A stretch of 52,104 nucleotides of DNA, taken from positions 1-52,104 of the forward strand of contig JAURYB010000114.1 in the NCBI GenBank assembly GCA_030654075.1, in the 5' to 3' direction. This document shows positions 8,376-16,838 of the stretch, piece after piece; the stretch's first letter is position 1; every line of letters begins with the position of its first letter. Origin of the DNA: Bacteroidales bacterium (GTDB lineage: Bacteria > Bacteroidota > Bacteroidia > Bacteroidales > UBA4417). Under the pieces are notes generated by a model. The model was not told the origin of the DNA. It searched no databases and saw only the letters and a program-made list of their open reading frames with translations. The position numbers and the translations under genes were made by a program.

Positions 8376-9797
8376 ATGGAACACCAAACTTTTAATACTA
8401 CTATGAATTATAAAGTTCGAGATATCGCACTGGCCGAATGGGGCCGTAAGGAAATCGAAATCGCCGAGAAAGAAATGCCCGGCTTGATGAGTATTCGTAA
8501 TAAATATGCTGCTGAAAAACCGCTGAAAGGTGCCCGGATTACCGGTTCCCTGCACATGACTATTCAAACAGCAGTTTTAATTGAAACATTAGCTGAACTT
8601 GGCGCCGAAGTGCGTTGGGCAAGCTGCAATATTTTCTCAACCCAGGATCATGCCGCCGCTGCTATTGCCGCTGTAGGCATTCCTGTATTTGCCTGGAAAG
8701 GCGAAAGCCTCGACGAATACTGGTGGTGTACCAACCAGGCTCTTACTTTCGAAGGCGGAAAAGGCCCGAACCTTATTGTTGATGATGGTGGCGATGCTAC
8801 TTTATTGATTCACAAAGGATTTGCTGCCGAAAAAAATCCTAAATTACTTGAAGAAGTTGGCGCTAATGCTGAAGAGCAGGTTATCATGAATCTTCTGCGT
8901 GAAACTTTTGTTGAAAACCCAACCAAATGGCATGGTGTAGTTGCCGACTGGAAAGGTGTTTCGGAAGAAACCACAACCGGCGTTCACCGCCTATACCAGA
9001 TGATGGAAAAAGGCGAATTGCTGATTCCAGCCATCAACGTTAACGACTCAGTTACCAAATCCAAATTCGATAACCTTTACGGTTGCCGCGAATCACTGGC
9101 TGATGGCATAAAACGTGCTACCGATGTAATGCTTGCCGGTAAAGTAGTTGTTGTTTGCGGATATGGCGATGTTGGAAAAGGCAGTGCCAAATCGATGCGT
9201 GCATATGGAGCCCGTGTTATAGTTACCGAAATTGACCCGATCTGTGCGTTACAGGCTGCTATGGAAGGTTTCGAGATTAAACCGGTTGAAGATGCTCTTG
9301 ATGAAGGAAATATCTATGTTACCACAACCGGCAACAGGGATGTGATCACCATTGAGCATATGCTGAAAATGAAGGATCAGGCTATCGTTTGTAACATCGG
9401 CCATTTCGATAACGAAATACAGGTTGACAAACTGAATGTAATGCCTGGTGTTGAAAAAATCGAAATTAAACCACAGGTTGACAAATATATTTTCCCTGAC
9501 GGACATGCAATCTTTATGCTTGCCGAAGGTCGTTTGGTAAACCTTGGTTGCGCTACGGGCCATCCTTCGTTTGTTATGAGCAACTCATTTGCAAACCAGA
9601 CACTTGCTCAGCTCGATTTGTGGAAAAATAATTACGAAGTAGGTGTTTACCGCCTGCCGAAATACCTCGACGAAGAAGTTGCACGTCTGCACCTGGAGCA
9701 TATTGGTGTAAAACTTACAAAGCTTACTCCTGAACAGGCTGAATATATTTCAGTACCAGCCGAAGGACCTTACAAAGCTGATCATTACCGGTACTAA
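8376..9797 (+). CDS. ahcY: Adenosylhomocysteinase (S-adenosylhomocysteine hydrolase)
   Basis: AhcY splits S-adenosylhomocysteine into adenosine and homocysteine, relieving product inhibition of methyltransferases and returning homocysteine to MetH. The 473-residue protein has the typical SAHase landmarks: [30 protein letters not shown], the NAD-binding [10 protein letters not shown], the [10 protein letters not shown] segment, GHFDNEI, and the C-terminal LTPEQAEYI followed by KADHYRY. It is transcribed divergently from the SAM-riboswitch/metH leader, so the two sides of the methyl cycle share a control region. An intrinsic terminator follows at 9818, indicating a single-gene transcript. The start at 8376 is chosen over the next ATG nine codons later because it follows the -7 box at a normal distance; both are possible. 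Confidence 0.97.
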   Translation: MEHQTFNTTMNYKVRDIALAEWGRKEIEIAEKEMPGLMSIRNKYAAEKPLKGARITGSLHMTIQTAVLIETLAELGAEVRWASCNIFSTQDHAAAAIAAVGIPVFAWKGESLDEYWWCTNQALTFEGGKGPNLIVDDGGDATLLIHKGFAAEKNPKLLEEVGANAEEQVIMNLLRETFVENPTKWHGVVADWKGVSEETTTGVHRLYQMMEKGELLIPAINVNDSVTKSKFDNLYGCRESLADGIKRATDVMLAGKVVVVCGYGDVGKGSAKSMRAYGARVIVTEIDPICALQAAMEGFEIKPVEDALDEGNIYVTTTGNRDVITIEHMLKMKDQAIVCNIGHFDNEIQVDKLNVMPGVEKIEIKPQVDKYIFPDGHAIFMLAEGRLVNLGCATGHPSFVMSNSFANQTLAQLDLWKNNYEVGVYRLPKYLDEEVARLHLEHIGVKLTKLTPEQAEYISVPAEGPYKADHYRY

Positions 9798-9817
9798 AAT
9801 TTTGGTTTTATAATTTT

Positions 9818-9853
9818 AAAAGGGCTGTCATATTCGTATGATGGCCCTTTTTT
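9818..9853 (+). terminator. Intrinsic terminator of ahcY
   Basis: AAAAGGGC and GCCCTTTT enclose a further TGTCATA/TATGATG stem with a TTCG loop, followed by a T-run. The structure is strong and lies 20 bp after the stop. Confidence 0.93.
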
Positions 9854-9861
9854 GTTGTTAA

Positions 9862-10062
9862 AATGGAAAATAGAAAATAGGGAAATGGAAATTGGGAAAA
9901 TGACGAACAGGAAAACCTGACAGCGTAAAGACCTGTCAGCGTTTTGGCAGGGCAGGGAAATTAGTAAATCAGAAAAAAGATAGGATTAGACTCCAGGAGC
10001 CGCAATTCGAAAAGCCCCATGGCCAGAAACTTGAAACTTGAAACCAGAAACCAGAAACTTTA
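9862..10062. repeat. Mixed low-complexity repeats after ahcY
   Basis: Three word types follow one another: GGAAAATAGAAAATAGGG-like words (9862-9905), two copies of CCTG(A/T)CAGCG (9916-9941), and GAAACTTGAAACCAGAAACC-like words (10021-10060). No gene is visible in this convergent gap. Confidence 0.7.
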
Positions 10063-10067
10063 ACCCT

Positions 10068-10478
10068 TTAATTATATACCGATAATACTTCCCCATCGTA
10101 ATTCCACCTGTATTGCATCAGCGAATAAGGCGAAGGGCCACTGTAGGGTGATCCGTCAGTAAGCACGAATTTCGACATGCAAACCGAATCAACACATGTT
10201 ATATTTGATGCATCAACACTAATTCTTGCCCCGGTTTTCTCCGGATCATAAGGACAGCAGCGTTCGTATACAGCAAATTCTTCAGGGAGCAGGCGAAATA
10301 TTACAATGCCTCTATAGCCTTCGGTAAGATATTTGTATCCGCCAACAGGAATGTAATCCAAAGTATTCGGGTACAATTGCACGTTAACATAAGCATAGGG
10401 AATCGTTGGTTGATTGTCCTTGTTGCATCCGGGAGCTACAATCAAAAGAAGAATTATTACTGCCAGGATTCGCATCAT
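10068..10478 (-). CDS. Lipoprotein with a Rieske-like fold lacking the cluster histidines
   Basis: The likely product is 136 residues starting MMRIL, with a lipoprotein signal ending VAPGC (Cys18). The C-terminal half follows the layout of a small Rieske domain: a first loop RCCPYDP (Cys74/75), a second loop DSVCMSKF (Cys100), and LTDGSPYSGPSPYSLMQY, which parallels the Rieske G-x-x-x-GPA-x-x-L pattern. In a true Rieske protein each loop has one Cys and one His binding the 2Fe-2S cluster; here the histidine positions are Tyr or Pro and Lys103, so a normal cluster is unlikely. An ATG at 10529 would extend the protein by 17 residues, but the lipoprotein signal supports 10478 or 10475. The function is unknown. 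The fold is inferred from pattern only. Confidence 0.75.
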   Translation of the reverse strand: MMRILAVIILLLIVAPGCNKDNQPTIPYAYVNVQLYPNTLDYIPVGGYKYLTEGYRGIVIFRLLPEEFAVYERCCPYDPEKTGARISVDASNITCVDSVCMSKFVLTDGSPYSGPSPYSLMQYRWNYDGEVLSVYN

Positions 10479-10632
10479 ATACTTATTGTAAGGTATTTCC
10501 GTTGTAAAAGTAATGCTTAACACTTTCAAAACGCAAATGATCGTTTAAAATTGTCTGTAAACTTCAGTGTTTACAAACATTTAGAAATGACAAAATTAAT
10601 CTTTCTTTGCCCTGAGTAAAATATAACTTAAA

Positions 10633-10932
10633 ATGAGCCAAAAATTAAAGCATAGCCGCATATTCCTGTTAGCCTCAATCCTTGTTTTAACAACATTCAC
10701 TTTTACCGGCACAGGTTGCAGACTGTTGAAGAGAGACAAACGGGCAGTAGCTGAAAAAAAGACGGAAGAAGCTGATAAAAAGTTGGATGCGGAATACGAA
10801 AAAGCCCGCCAACAACATTACGATCATCAGACCAAAGAAGCTAAGAAGATGATGAAGCGAACAAAAAAGAAAGCTTTAAAATCCAACATGCCTAAGAAAC
10901 GTAAAGCACAATCTAAAAATACATGCAGTTAG
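10633..10932 (+). CDS. Small basic lipoprotein of unknown function
   Basis: The 99-residue product starts with a signal segment (FLLASILVLTTFTF) that ends in a plausible lipobox TGTGC, suggesting a lipid-anchored envelope protein. The mature part is about 65 residues, extremely rich in Lys and Arg, and probably one charged helix (AEKKTEEADKKLDAEYEKAR, then KEAKKMMKRTKKKALK). I do not recognise a named family. It is transcribed away from the lipoprotein gene at 10478. The ATG at 10633 is the only start that keeps the signal peptide. A long positively charged helix could contact nucleic acid, peptidoglycan or lipid A phosphates; that is only a guess. Confidence 0.7.
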   Translation: MSQKLKHSRIFLLASILVLTTFTFTGTGCRLLKRDKRAVAEKKTEEADKKLDAEYEKARQQHYDHQTKEAKKMMKRTKKKALKSNMPKKRKAQSKNTCS

Positions 10933-11133
10933 ATTAGTCAGCTTTCTTTACTGTTTGAAAATATTGATAATTGTATTCTAATGGAAAGATAACGCGAAAC
11001 AGTAACAGATTCCCAATCTTTATTTTAAAATATAATTTGCATTTAAATTTTTCTGCTACAGGCAATGGACAGATTTATTTTTTGTCAATATAATTAGTAC
11101 TTTTACATGGTATAATTCAATGCTGATTTTTAA

Positions 11134-11613
11134 ATGGAAAACCTCATCTACATTCTTATTGGAATTGCCTGGGTGGCATATTCACTGTATTCGGCCCGGC
11201 AAAAAGCCATACAGAAGCAGCAGTCATCGGGATTGCCACCGAGTGGACCATCGCCATCCTCACCACTCCCCATACCTGGAAACCAGGGCGGAGGGAAATC
11301 TTTACTCGAAGAGATCTTACGGGAAATTGCAGGTGAACCTAAACTCGTTCCTCAGCCGGTAGTCCAACCGGTTGTGCCTGTAAAGCAAACAACTCATAGA
11401 ACCGTTTCCGAATTAAATAAAACCTATGATGACCATTCAGGGTACAAATTTATAACCAGTCCATCTGTTGAATCTTCCGGAACTGATGTTGGAAACAAAT
11501 GGAAAGCTCAGGAAGTCAGAGCGCATTTAACAAATGAACAAGCCCTTTCCACTAAATTTGATCTGCGCGAAGCAATAATTTACAGCGAATTATTGAATAG
11601 GAAGTATTTCTGA
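11134..11613 (+). CDS. Membrane-anchored hypothetical protein
   Basis: The 159-residue protein has one N-terminal membrane segment (MENLIYILIGIAWVAYSLYS), then a basic Gln/Lys stretch, then a Pro/Gly/Ser-rich linker (PPSGPSPSSPLPIPGNQGGG). The C-terminal end, KFDLREAIIYSELLNRKYF, looks like a short conserved helix. The layout suggests a tethered cytoplasmic tail with a C-terminal docking helix. No enzymatic motif is visible and I cannot name the family. The second reading frame in the same place (11120-11362) has no such features and is rejected. Confidence 0.75.
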   Translation: MENLIYILIGIAWVAYSLYSARQKAIQKQQSSGLPPSGPSPSSPLPIPGNQGGGKSLLEEILREIAGEPKLVPQPVVQPVVPVKQTTHRTVSELNKTYDDHSGYKFITSPSVESSGTDVGNKWKAQEVRAHLTNEQALSTKFDLREAIIYSELLNRKYF

Positions 11614-11816
11614 TCACATTTTTTTATCACCTGAAAATAACTTGTTTTCGATATTAAAATATCTTTATCTTTACATGCTTTTTTCAGGGTTGGCAAAATA
11701 ATACTAACGTTTAAATTCATATACTTGTAGTCAGGAAATTACTTCACATGAGAAAACTCCTGATTTTCAGATAATAAATTGCAGCGATTTCTGCATAAAC
11801 AAGCAAAAATTTACAG

Positions 11817-11850
11817 AAAGGACCCTTTTTAGCAAAGGGTCTTTTCTTCT
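11817..11850 (+). terminator. Intrinsic hairpin in the greA leader
   Basis: GGACCCTTT and AAAGGGTC pair across a TTAGC loop and are followed by TTTTCTTCTT. It ends about 17 bp before the greA start and about 200 bp after the previous gene, so it is either a late terminator of that gene or an attenuator in the greA leader. Confidence 0.75.
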
Positions 11851-11866
11851 TATTTATTAAAAACAA

Positions 11867-12355
11867 ATGGCTACCGATATGACACAGGTAACATACTACA
11901 CGAAGGACGGTTTCGAGAAACTGAAGGTTGAACTGGAACATTTGGTTCATATTGAACGTCCACTTATTTCACAACAAATTGCCGAAGCCCGCGACAAGGG
12001 TGATCTTTCGGAGAATGCTGAATACGACGCAGCAAAGAATGCACAAGGCATGCTCGAAATGCGAATTTCGAAGCTTCAGGATCTGATTCGCAGCGCCCGT
12101 TTGATCGACGAGTCAAAAATGGATGCCTCTAAGGTTCAGATTTTGTCCACCGTTAGAATCAGGAACCTGAGCAATAACACTGAAATGACCTACACGCTTG
12201 TTCCCGAAAATGAAGCCAACCTGAAAGTTGGTAAATTATCAGTTTCTTCGCCCATTGCCAAAGGACTGCTTGGAAAATCAAAGGGGAGCAAAGCGGAAAT
12301 TGTAATTCCATCCGGGTCGATCAATTTTGAGATTGTTGAAATAATCACTAAATAA
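11867..12355 (+). CDS. greA: Transcription elongation factor GreA
   Basis: GreA enters the secondary channel of backtracked RNA polymerase and stimulates cleavage of the RNA 3' end. The 162-residue protein has an N-terminal coiled coil with the conserved tip region EARDKGDLSENAEYDAAKNA (around residues 40-60), where two acidic residues support the catalytic metal, and a C-terminal FKBP-like domain including SPIAKGLLGKSKGS. Length and layout are normal. The start at 11867 includes four extra residues before a second Met (MATDM); either may be used. It is followed 7 bp later by a HIT-family gene, so the two probably form an operon ending at the terminator near 12790. Confidence 0.96.
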   Translation: MATDMTQVTYYTKDGFEKLKVELEHLVHIERPLISQQIAEARDKGDLSENAEYDAAKNAQGMLEMRISKLQDLIRSARLIDESKMDASKVQILSTVRIRNLSNNTEMTYTLVPENEANLKVGKLSVSSPIAKGLLGKSKGSKAEIVIPSGSINFEIVEIITK

Positions 12356-12362
12356 TTCAAAC

Positions 12363-12758
12363 ATGGCAGGAATATTTGCGCGTATAGCTTCCGGCGAAAT
12401 TCCATCCTATAAAATCGCTGAGGACGAAAGGTTTTTCGCTTTCCTGGATATTAACCCGCTGGCCAAAGGCCATACGTTGGTGATTCCAAAGAAGGAAATT
12501 GATTATCTCTTCGATATTGACGAAGAGATGTATAAAGATCTTTGGTTATTTGCGATGAAGGTCGCAAAAGCAGTAAAACAGGTTGTACCTTGTATTAAAG
12601 TAGGTGTGGCTGTTATAGGCCTGGAAGTACCTCATGCGCATATTCACCTGGTTCCTATGAATACTATGAATGATATAAACTTCAGCCGTGCGAAACTAAC
12701 TTTCCCTGCGGATGAAATGAAGCAACTTGCCAAAGATATTGCTGTTGCAATAAAATAA
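12363..12758 (+). CDS. HIT-family nucleotide hydrolase/transferase
   Basis: The 131-residue protein is a histidine-triad protein of the HINT branch, which hydrolyses AMP-lysine or other purine phosphoramidates. Key features are the start FARIASGEIPSYKIAED, LDINPLAKGHTLVIPK, and the catalytic triad PHAHIHLVP near residue 110. It starts 7 bp after greA and is followed by a terminator, so it shares the greA transcript. The physiological substrate cannot be told from sequence. Confidence 0.94.
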   Translation: MAGIFARIASGEIPSYKIAEDERFFAFLDINPLAKGHTLVIPKKEIDYLFDIDEEMYKDLWLFAMKVAKAVKQVVPCIKVGVAVIGLEVPHAHIHLVPMNTMNDINFSRAKLTFPADEMKQLAKDIAVAIK

Positions 12759-12780
12759 TTTCTGAAATCTGATTACGTAG

Positions 12781-12812
12781 AAACCGCTTTTATAAAAGGC
12801 GGTTTTTTTTAT
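12781..12812 (+). terminator. Intrinsic terminator after greA-HIT operon
   Basis: AAACCGC TTTT and its complement AAAAGGCGGTTT form a hairpin followed by a run of T residues, about 25 bp after the HIT stop codon. Confidence 0.92.
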
Positions 12813-12837
12813 TTCAGAAGGTTAGATGCCATCCAGA

Positions 12838-13437
12838 TCAATATCCTATCTTCTCTATCTTAATGTCCTTCCCGGATTCAAATGGCATCATGGCATTGAT
12901 TAACCGGGCTTTTTGAAATTGTTTCAGATCAGAAACTTTAATCACCATCTCCGAAATCAGGTTGTTTTCCAGTAAATAACTCCGCATAGTACCATGCAAC
13001 AGGGGAGTTGATGGTGTGACCCATTTAGTCCCGTCGAAAAAGATAATATTCGAGTAGCTGGTATCCGTTATGTAGCCCTTTTTAACTATAATTATTTCAT
13101 CAAAACGTTCACGTTTTGTAAGCAGTTTGTTAAGGCTGCCGCGGTTTGTATATTTGTAATTGTATAAGATAGAATTGTCTTCAATCAACCTGAGTGATTT
13201 TACCGCATGAGGCTCATAAGGTTCAAAATCAATGCTTTTCACTTCTTTGCTGTAGGATACCCTGCATTTGTATAGTCCCTGTTTGCAACTTGATGGAATT
13301 TGGATAACATGATTCAGGTCAATTTCATCGGTTGATTTATAAAGTGATTTCCGGCTGTGATTCAGCCTTATGTTATGGTATTCGATGTTCTGTAGGATAC
13401 CATCCTGCAACCTGATGGTTTCAAATAATAGGGACAT
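12838..13437 (-). CDS. pabC: Aminotransferase class IV, probable 4-amino-4-deoxychorismate lyase
   Basis: PabC eliminates pyruvate from aminodeoxychorismate to give p-aminobenzoate for folate synthesis, using PLP. The 199-residue protein has the class IV pattern: LFETIRLQDGILQNIEYHNIR at the start, KYTNRGSLN for the PLP-lysine region, EIIIVKKGYITDTSYSN (the conserved turn holding phosphate), and TPSTPLLHGTMR. It is shorter than many family members but looks complete. Its first 17 bp overlap the end of the pabB gene, so translation is probably coupled. The overlap with a PabB homologue is the best argument for PabC over a branched-chain aminotransferase. Confidence 0.9.
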   Translation of the reverse strand: MSLLFETIRLQDGILQNIEYHNIRLNHSRKSLYKSTDEIDLNHVIQIPSSCKQGLYKCRVSYSKEVKSIDFEPYEPHAVKSLRLIEDNSILYNYKYTNRGSLNKLLTKRERFDEIIIVKKGYITDTSYSNIIFFDGTKWVTPSTPLLHGTMRSYLLENNLISEMVIKVSDLKQFQKARLINAMMPFESGKDIKIEKIGY

Positions 13438-14398
13438 AGACTTTATCGATTAATTCGTTGTATTCGGTTTGCGGATTACTGTTTGCGGTTATTCCACCGC
13501 CGCTGCAGAATATTAGTTTTTCATTTTCTTTTTTAATAAACCGGATCATCACTCCTGAGTCGAGTTTTGATCCGTCAAAATATCCAAAAACACCGGTATA
13601 AAACCCCCTTGAATATATTTCAGCTTCATGTATTATCTGAAGCGTTTTATTCTTGGGTGCTCCTGAAACAGAACCTGCCGGTAAAAGTTTGCGGAATATA
13701 TTGCCCAGGCCAGTTTGGTAGTTTTGGGGAAGTATCCCCGAAATTTCGGAACTGACCTGCAGCAGCGATTTTTCGTTTGTAGCAATTTTTTCAATATACC
13801 TGAACCTATCCACTTTTACATCTGTTGCAACCATACTCAGATCGTTACGGATCAGATCGACTATAGTATTGTGTTCCGCGGTTTCTTTCGGATCGGCAAG
13901 TATGCGGTTTTCAGCATCCGGCAAGGATGCATCAATAGTTCCTTTCATTGGGAATGAGCGTATGGTGCCGTTGTCTATCTGAACAAATATCTCAGGCGAA
14001 AAAACTACAAACTCATCCTGAAACAATAACCGGTAACGTGCTTTACTACGTGCAAATATCTCAGGCAAAGATATGTTTAATTCAATATCAGTTGGAAATG
14101 TTAGATTTGTAAGATAGGAATTTCCTTCAACCAGATTCTGGTACACGTGTTTAAATGCTTTGTTATACGTAATTCCATCAACAGGATGTTTAACCAGGTT
14201 TACCGTTTCAGTTTCAGATTCAGATTCAATAGTATTGCCAATTCCGTTGATATTGAAATAAATACCTGAGTTACCGGCTAGTGTTGGATTTATGAAAAAT
14301 CCATGCATTACTTCAAAATCAATTCCAAAAAGAAAAGGCTGCATCCTACTTCCATGAAGATTCATGAGTTCAAAAACCCTTTCAGCGGTATACAGCAT
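13421..14398 (-). CDS. pabB: Aminodeoxychorismate synthase component I
   Basis: PabB adds an amino group to chorismate in p-aminobenzoate synthesis. The 325-residue protein keeps the chorismate-binding core: FPMKGTIDA near residues 170-180, the stretch DPKETAEHNTIVDLIRNDLS, VSGILPQN-like region, LPAGSVSGAPKNKTLQIIHEAE, FYTGVFGYFDG, and FCSGGGITANS. It lacks the long N-terminal Trp-binding half found in larger relatives, as usual for short Bacteroidota PabB. An internal ATG at 14365 (MNLHGSRMQPFLFGIDFE) matches the usual family start better than the ATG at 14398. It forms an overlapping operon with pabC. No PabA glutaminase gene is visible nearby. Confidence 0.92.
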   Translation of the reverse strand: MLYTAERVFELMNLHGSRMQPFLFGIDFEVMHGFFINPTLAGNSGIYFNINGIGNTIESESETETVNLVKHPVDGITYNKAFKHVYQNLVEGNSYLTNLTFPTDIELNISLPEIFARSKARYRLLFQDEFVVFSPEIFVQIDNGTIRSFPMKGTIDASLPDAENRILADPKETAEHNTIVDLIRNDLSMVATDVKVDRFRYIEKIATNEKSLLQVSSEISGILPQNYQTGLGNIFRKLLPAGSVSGAPKNKTLQIIHEAEIYSRGFYTGVFGYFDGSKLDSGVMIRFIKKENEKLIFCSGGGITANSNPQTEYNELIDKVYVPII

Positions 14399-14473
14399 TA
14401 TTTACAATGATTATGATATTTTGAATCTAACTTTAAGCGCACTCCGAACATCAAAGAACCTCGCTTTATTACC

Positions 14474-14780
14474 CCTCTCTCCGTCCTCCGTCTCTCCGCC
14501 CCTCCGTCCCTCAGTCCCTCAGTCTCTCAGTCCCTCCATCCCTCAGTCTCTCAGTCCCTAAGTCCCTCAGTCCCTCAGTCCCTCAGTCCCTCAGTCCCTC
14601 AGTCCCTAAGTCCCTCAGTCTCTCAGTCCCTCCATCCCTCAGTCCCTCAGTCCCTCAGTCTCTCAGTCCCTCAGTCTCTCAGTCTCTCAGTCCCTCCATC
14701 CCTCAGTCCCTCCATCCCTCAGTCCCTCAGTCCCTCAGGCCCTAAGTCCCTAAGTCCCTCCGTCTCCCCCTTCAACCCGT
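14474..14780. repeat. Degenerate octamer tandem array (CCCTCAGT)n
   Basis: About 300 bp consist of roughly 38 copies of an 8-bp word, mostly CCCTCAGT, with variants CTCTCAGT, CCCTCCAT, CCCTAAGT and CCCTCCGT. It fills the space between purF and pabB, both transcribed leftward, so it lies upstream of pabB and downstream of purF. No gene is present in 14399-14800. Confidence 0.93.
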
Positions 14781-14800
14781 CTACTCAATCTCCCGTCATC

Positions 14801-16702
14801 TCAGTAAGCCCTCTCATTCCTTCCTTCAATAAAATTAATAAAGGATTTATTCACCACTTTATTTCCTCCGGGCGTAGGATAATTACCGGTAAAGTACCAG
14901 TCGCCGGTGTGATTCGGAATCGCCTTGTGCAGATCTTCGATGGATTGATACACGACAGCTATTTCGGCTTTGCATCCTGCAGGCGTAACTAATTGGGCGA
15001 TTTTTGCTGAAATCTGCTGTGGCGTGAACAAATCGTAAATATCCTTCACATAATTGACCACTTGTTCCTTGGGCAGTTTTTCCTGGGCCTTACATTTGCG
15101 GTAAACTTCGTTAAGAATATCACTTTGATGCGTTTCTTTCAATAATTCTATGGTTGCATTAAAAGCGATAAAGTCTGTGATTTTGGCCATATCGATGCCA
15201 TAGCAATCCGGGTAACGGATTTGTGGTGCCGACGAAGCTACCACAATTTTCTTGGGTCCAAGCCTGTCGAGTATCCGGATAATACTTTGTTTCAATGTAG
15301 TGCCACGTACAATTGAGTCATCAAGGACAACAAGATTGTCCGTTCCCCTGCGAACTGTTCCATAGGTAACATCGTAAACATGCGCTACCAGGTCGTTTCG
15401 TTTGGAGTCCTGGGTAATAAAAGTGCGGAGTTTTATATCCTTGACAGCTACTTTTTCAACCCTTGGCTTTAATTTAAATATTTCCTGGAGTTGTTCACGT
15501 GTGATCGTCGGACCGGATTTCAGGATTCTGTCAGCTTTTATAAGGTCGCAGACATTATTCAGTTCTTCAACCATACCATAGAAAGCAGATCCGGCAGTGT
15601 TTGGAATGTAGCTGAAAACGGTGTTTTCCAGGTCGTGGCCAACTTCTGCAAGTATGTTTTTTGTCAGTACAGCGCCTAATTGTTTGCGTTCGTTATAGAT
15701 ATCCTTATCGGTGCCCCGGCTGAAGTAAATCCTTTCGAATGAACAGGAGCGTCTGGGCCCGGGTTCTTTGATCTGAACTTCTTCCACGGCACCGTCACGA
15801 CGTACAATAAGCGCATGGCCTGGTTTCACTTCGTGAACATCTTCATACAATACATTCATCGTAGTCTGAATTACCGGTCTTTCCGAAGCAGCAACAACAA
15901 TTTCATCATCTTTATACCAGTATGCGGGTCGTATCCCATTCGGATCACGCAGAATAAATGCATCTCCATGTCCGAACATACCGGCAATGGCATATCCACC
16001 ATCCCAATGCTCGGATGATTCTGAAAGCAAATCTTTGATATCTAGGTTTTTAGCGATCAGTTCTGTGCTTTGCTGCTTGGTGAATCCTTCTTTTTTAAAC
16101 TTACGGTACAGATCTTCATTGGCATCATCGAGGAAGTGACCTATTTTTTCAAGTATCGTAACAGTATCTGAAGTTTCCACAGGATATTGCCCGAATCCGA
16201 CAAGTCGTTGAAAGAGTTCATCCACATTGGTCATATTGAAATTTCCTGCCAATACCAGGTTTCGTGTCATCCAATTGTTGTAACGAACTACAGGGTGAAG
16301 GTTTTCGATTTTATTTTTTCCGAAAGTGCCATACCTGAGGTGTCCGATAAAAACTTCTCCGTAAAAAGCGATGCTTTTCTTAAGCCATTCCGAATCATTT
16401 AATTTTTCCGGGGTTTTATACTGCAGATCCTGGTATGGTTTGTATATCTGTTTGAAAATATCATCAATTGGTGCCGGCGCATTCGATCTCACTCTGTCAA
16501 TGTACCTGCTTCCCGGTTCAATGTTGAGTTTAATGCTTGCAACCCCAGCTCCATCCTGGCCACGGTTGTGTTGCTTTTCCATGAGCAGATGCAACTTGTT
16601 GATTCCATAAAGTGTGGTGCCGTAGCGTGTATAATAATACTCCAGGGGTTTTAATAACCTGATGAAGGCAATACCACATTCATGTTTTATTTGTTCACTC
16701 AT
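14801..16702 (-). CDS. Amidophosphoribosyltransferase, long form (PurF-like)
   Basis: PurF-type enzymes make phosphoribosylamine from PRPP and glutamine, the first step of purine synthesis. The N-terminal glutaminase domain starts HECGIAFIRL with the nucleophilic Cys9, and has KQHNRGQDGAG and GHLRYGTFG. The middle shows FERIYFSRGTDKDIYNER, and the phosphoribosyl domain has the PRPP loop VVLDDSIVRGTTLKQSI near residue 460. At 633 residues it is well above the usual 470-510, with inserted stretches in both halves. Bacteroidota often carry such a long paralogue beside a normal PurF, so it might have a different or regulatory role. The catalytic Cys is preceded by eight residues that would need removal. 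Confidence 0.88.
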   Translation of the reverse strand: MSEQIKHECGIAFIRLLKPLEYYYTRYGTTLYGINKLHLLMEKQHNRGQDGAGVASIKLNIEPGSRYIDRVRSNAPAPIDDIFKQIYKPYQDLQYKTPEKLNDSEWLKKSIAFYGEVFIGHLRYGTFGKNKIENLHPVVRYNNWMTRNLVLAGNFNMTNVDELFQRLVGFGQYPVETSDTVTILEKIGHFLDDANEDLYRKFKKEGFTKQQSTELIAKNLDIKDLLSESSEHWDGGYAIAGMFGHGDAFILRDPNGIRPAYWYKDDEIVVAASERPVIQTTMNVLYEDVHEVKPGHALIVRRDGAVEEVQIKEPGPRRSCSFERIYFSRGTDKDIYNERKQLGAVLTKNILAEVGHDLENTVFSYIPNTAGSAFYGMVEELNNVCDLIKADRILKSGPTITREQLQEIFKLKPRVEKVAVKDIKLRTFITQDSKRNDLVAHVYDVTYGTVRRGTDNLVVLDDSIVRGTTLKQSIIRILDRLGPKKIVVASSAPQIRYPDCYGIDMAKITDFIAFNATIELLKETHQSDILNEVYRKCKAQEKLPKEQVVNYVKDIYDLFTPQQISAKIAQLVTPAGCKAEIAVVYQSIEDLHKAIPNHTGDWYFTGNYPTPGGNKVVNKSFINFIEGRNERAY

Positions 16703-16838
16703 GAGATAATGTTATTTAAATGGATTGTATCGGATACCAAGGTAAGTAAAACAAGCTAAACGAAAAAGAAGCAACATCAGGTAAAAATATTTCCTTTCTG
16801 CCTGAGGTTTTTATGGATCAATTAAAGAGTGTTTGTGA

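Noticed and set aside
14474..14780. CRISPR array
   Set aside because: The unit is only 8 bp, and copies follow each other without spacers. No cas gene is near.
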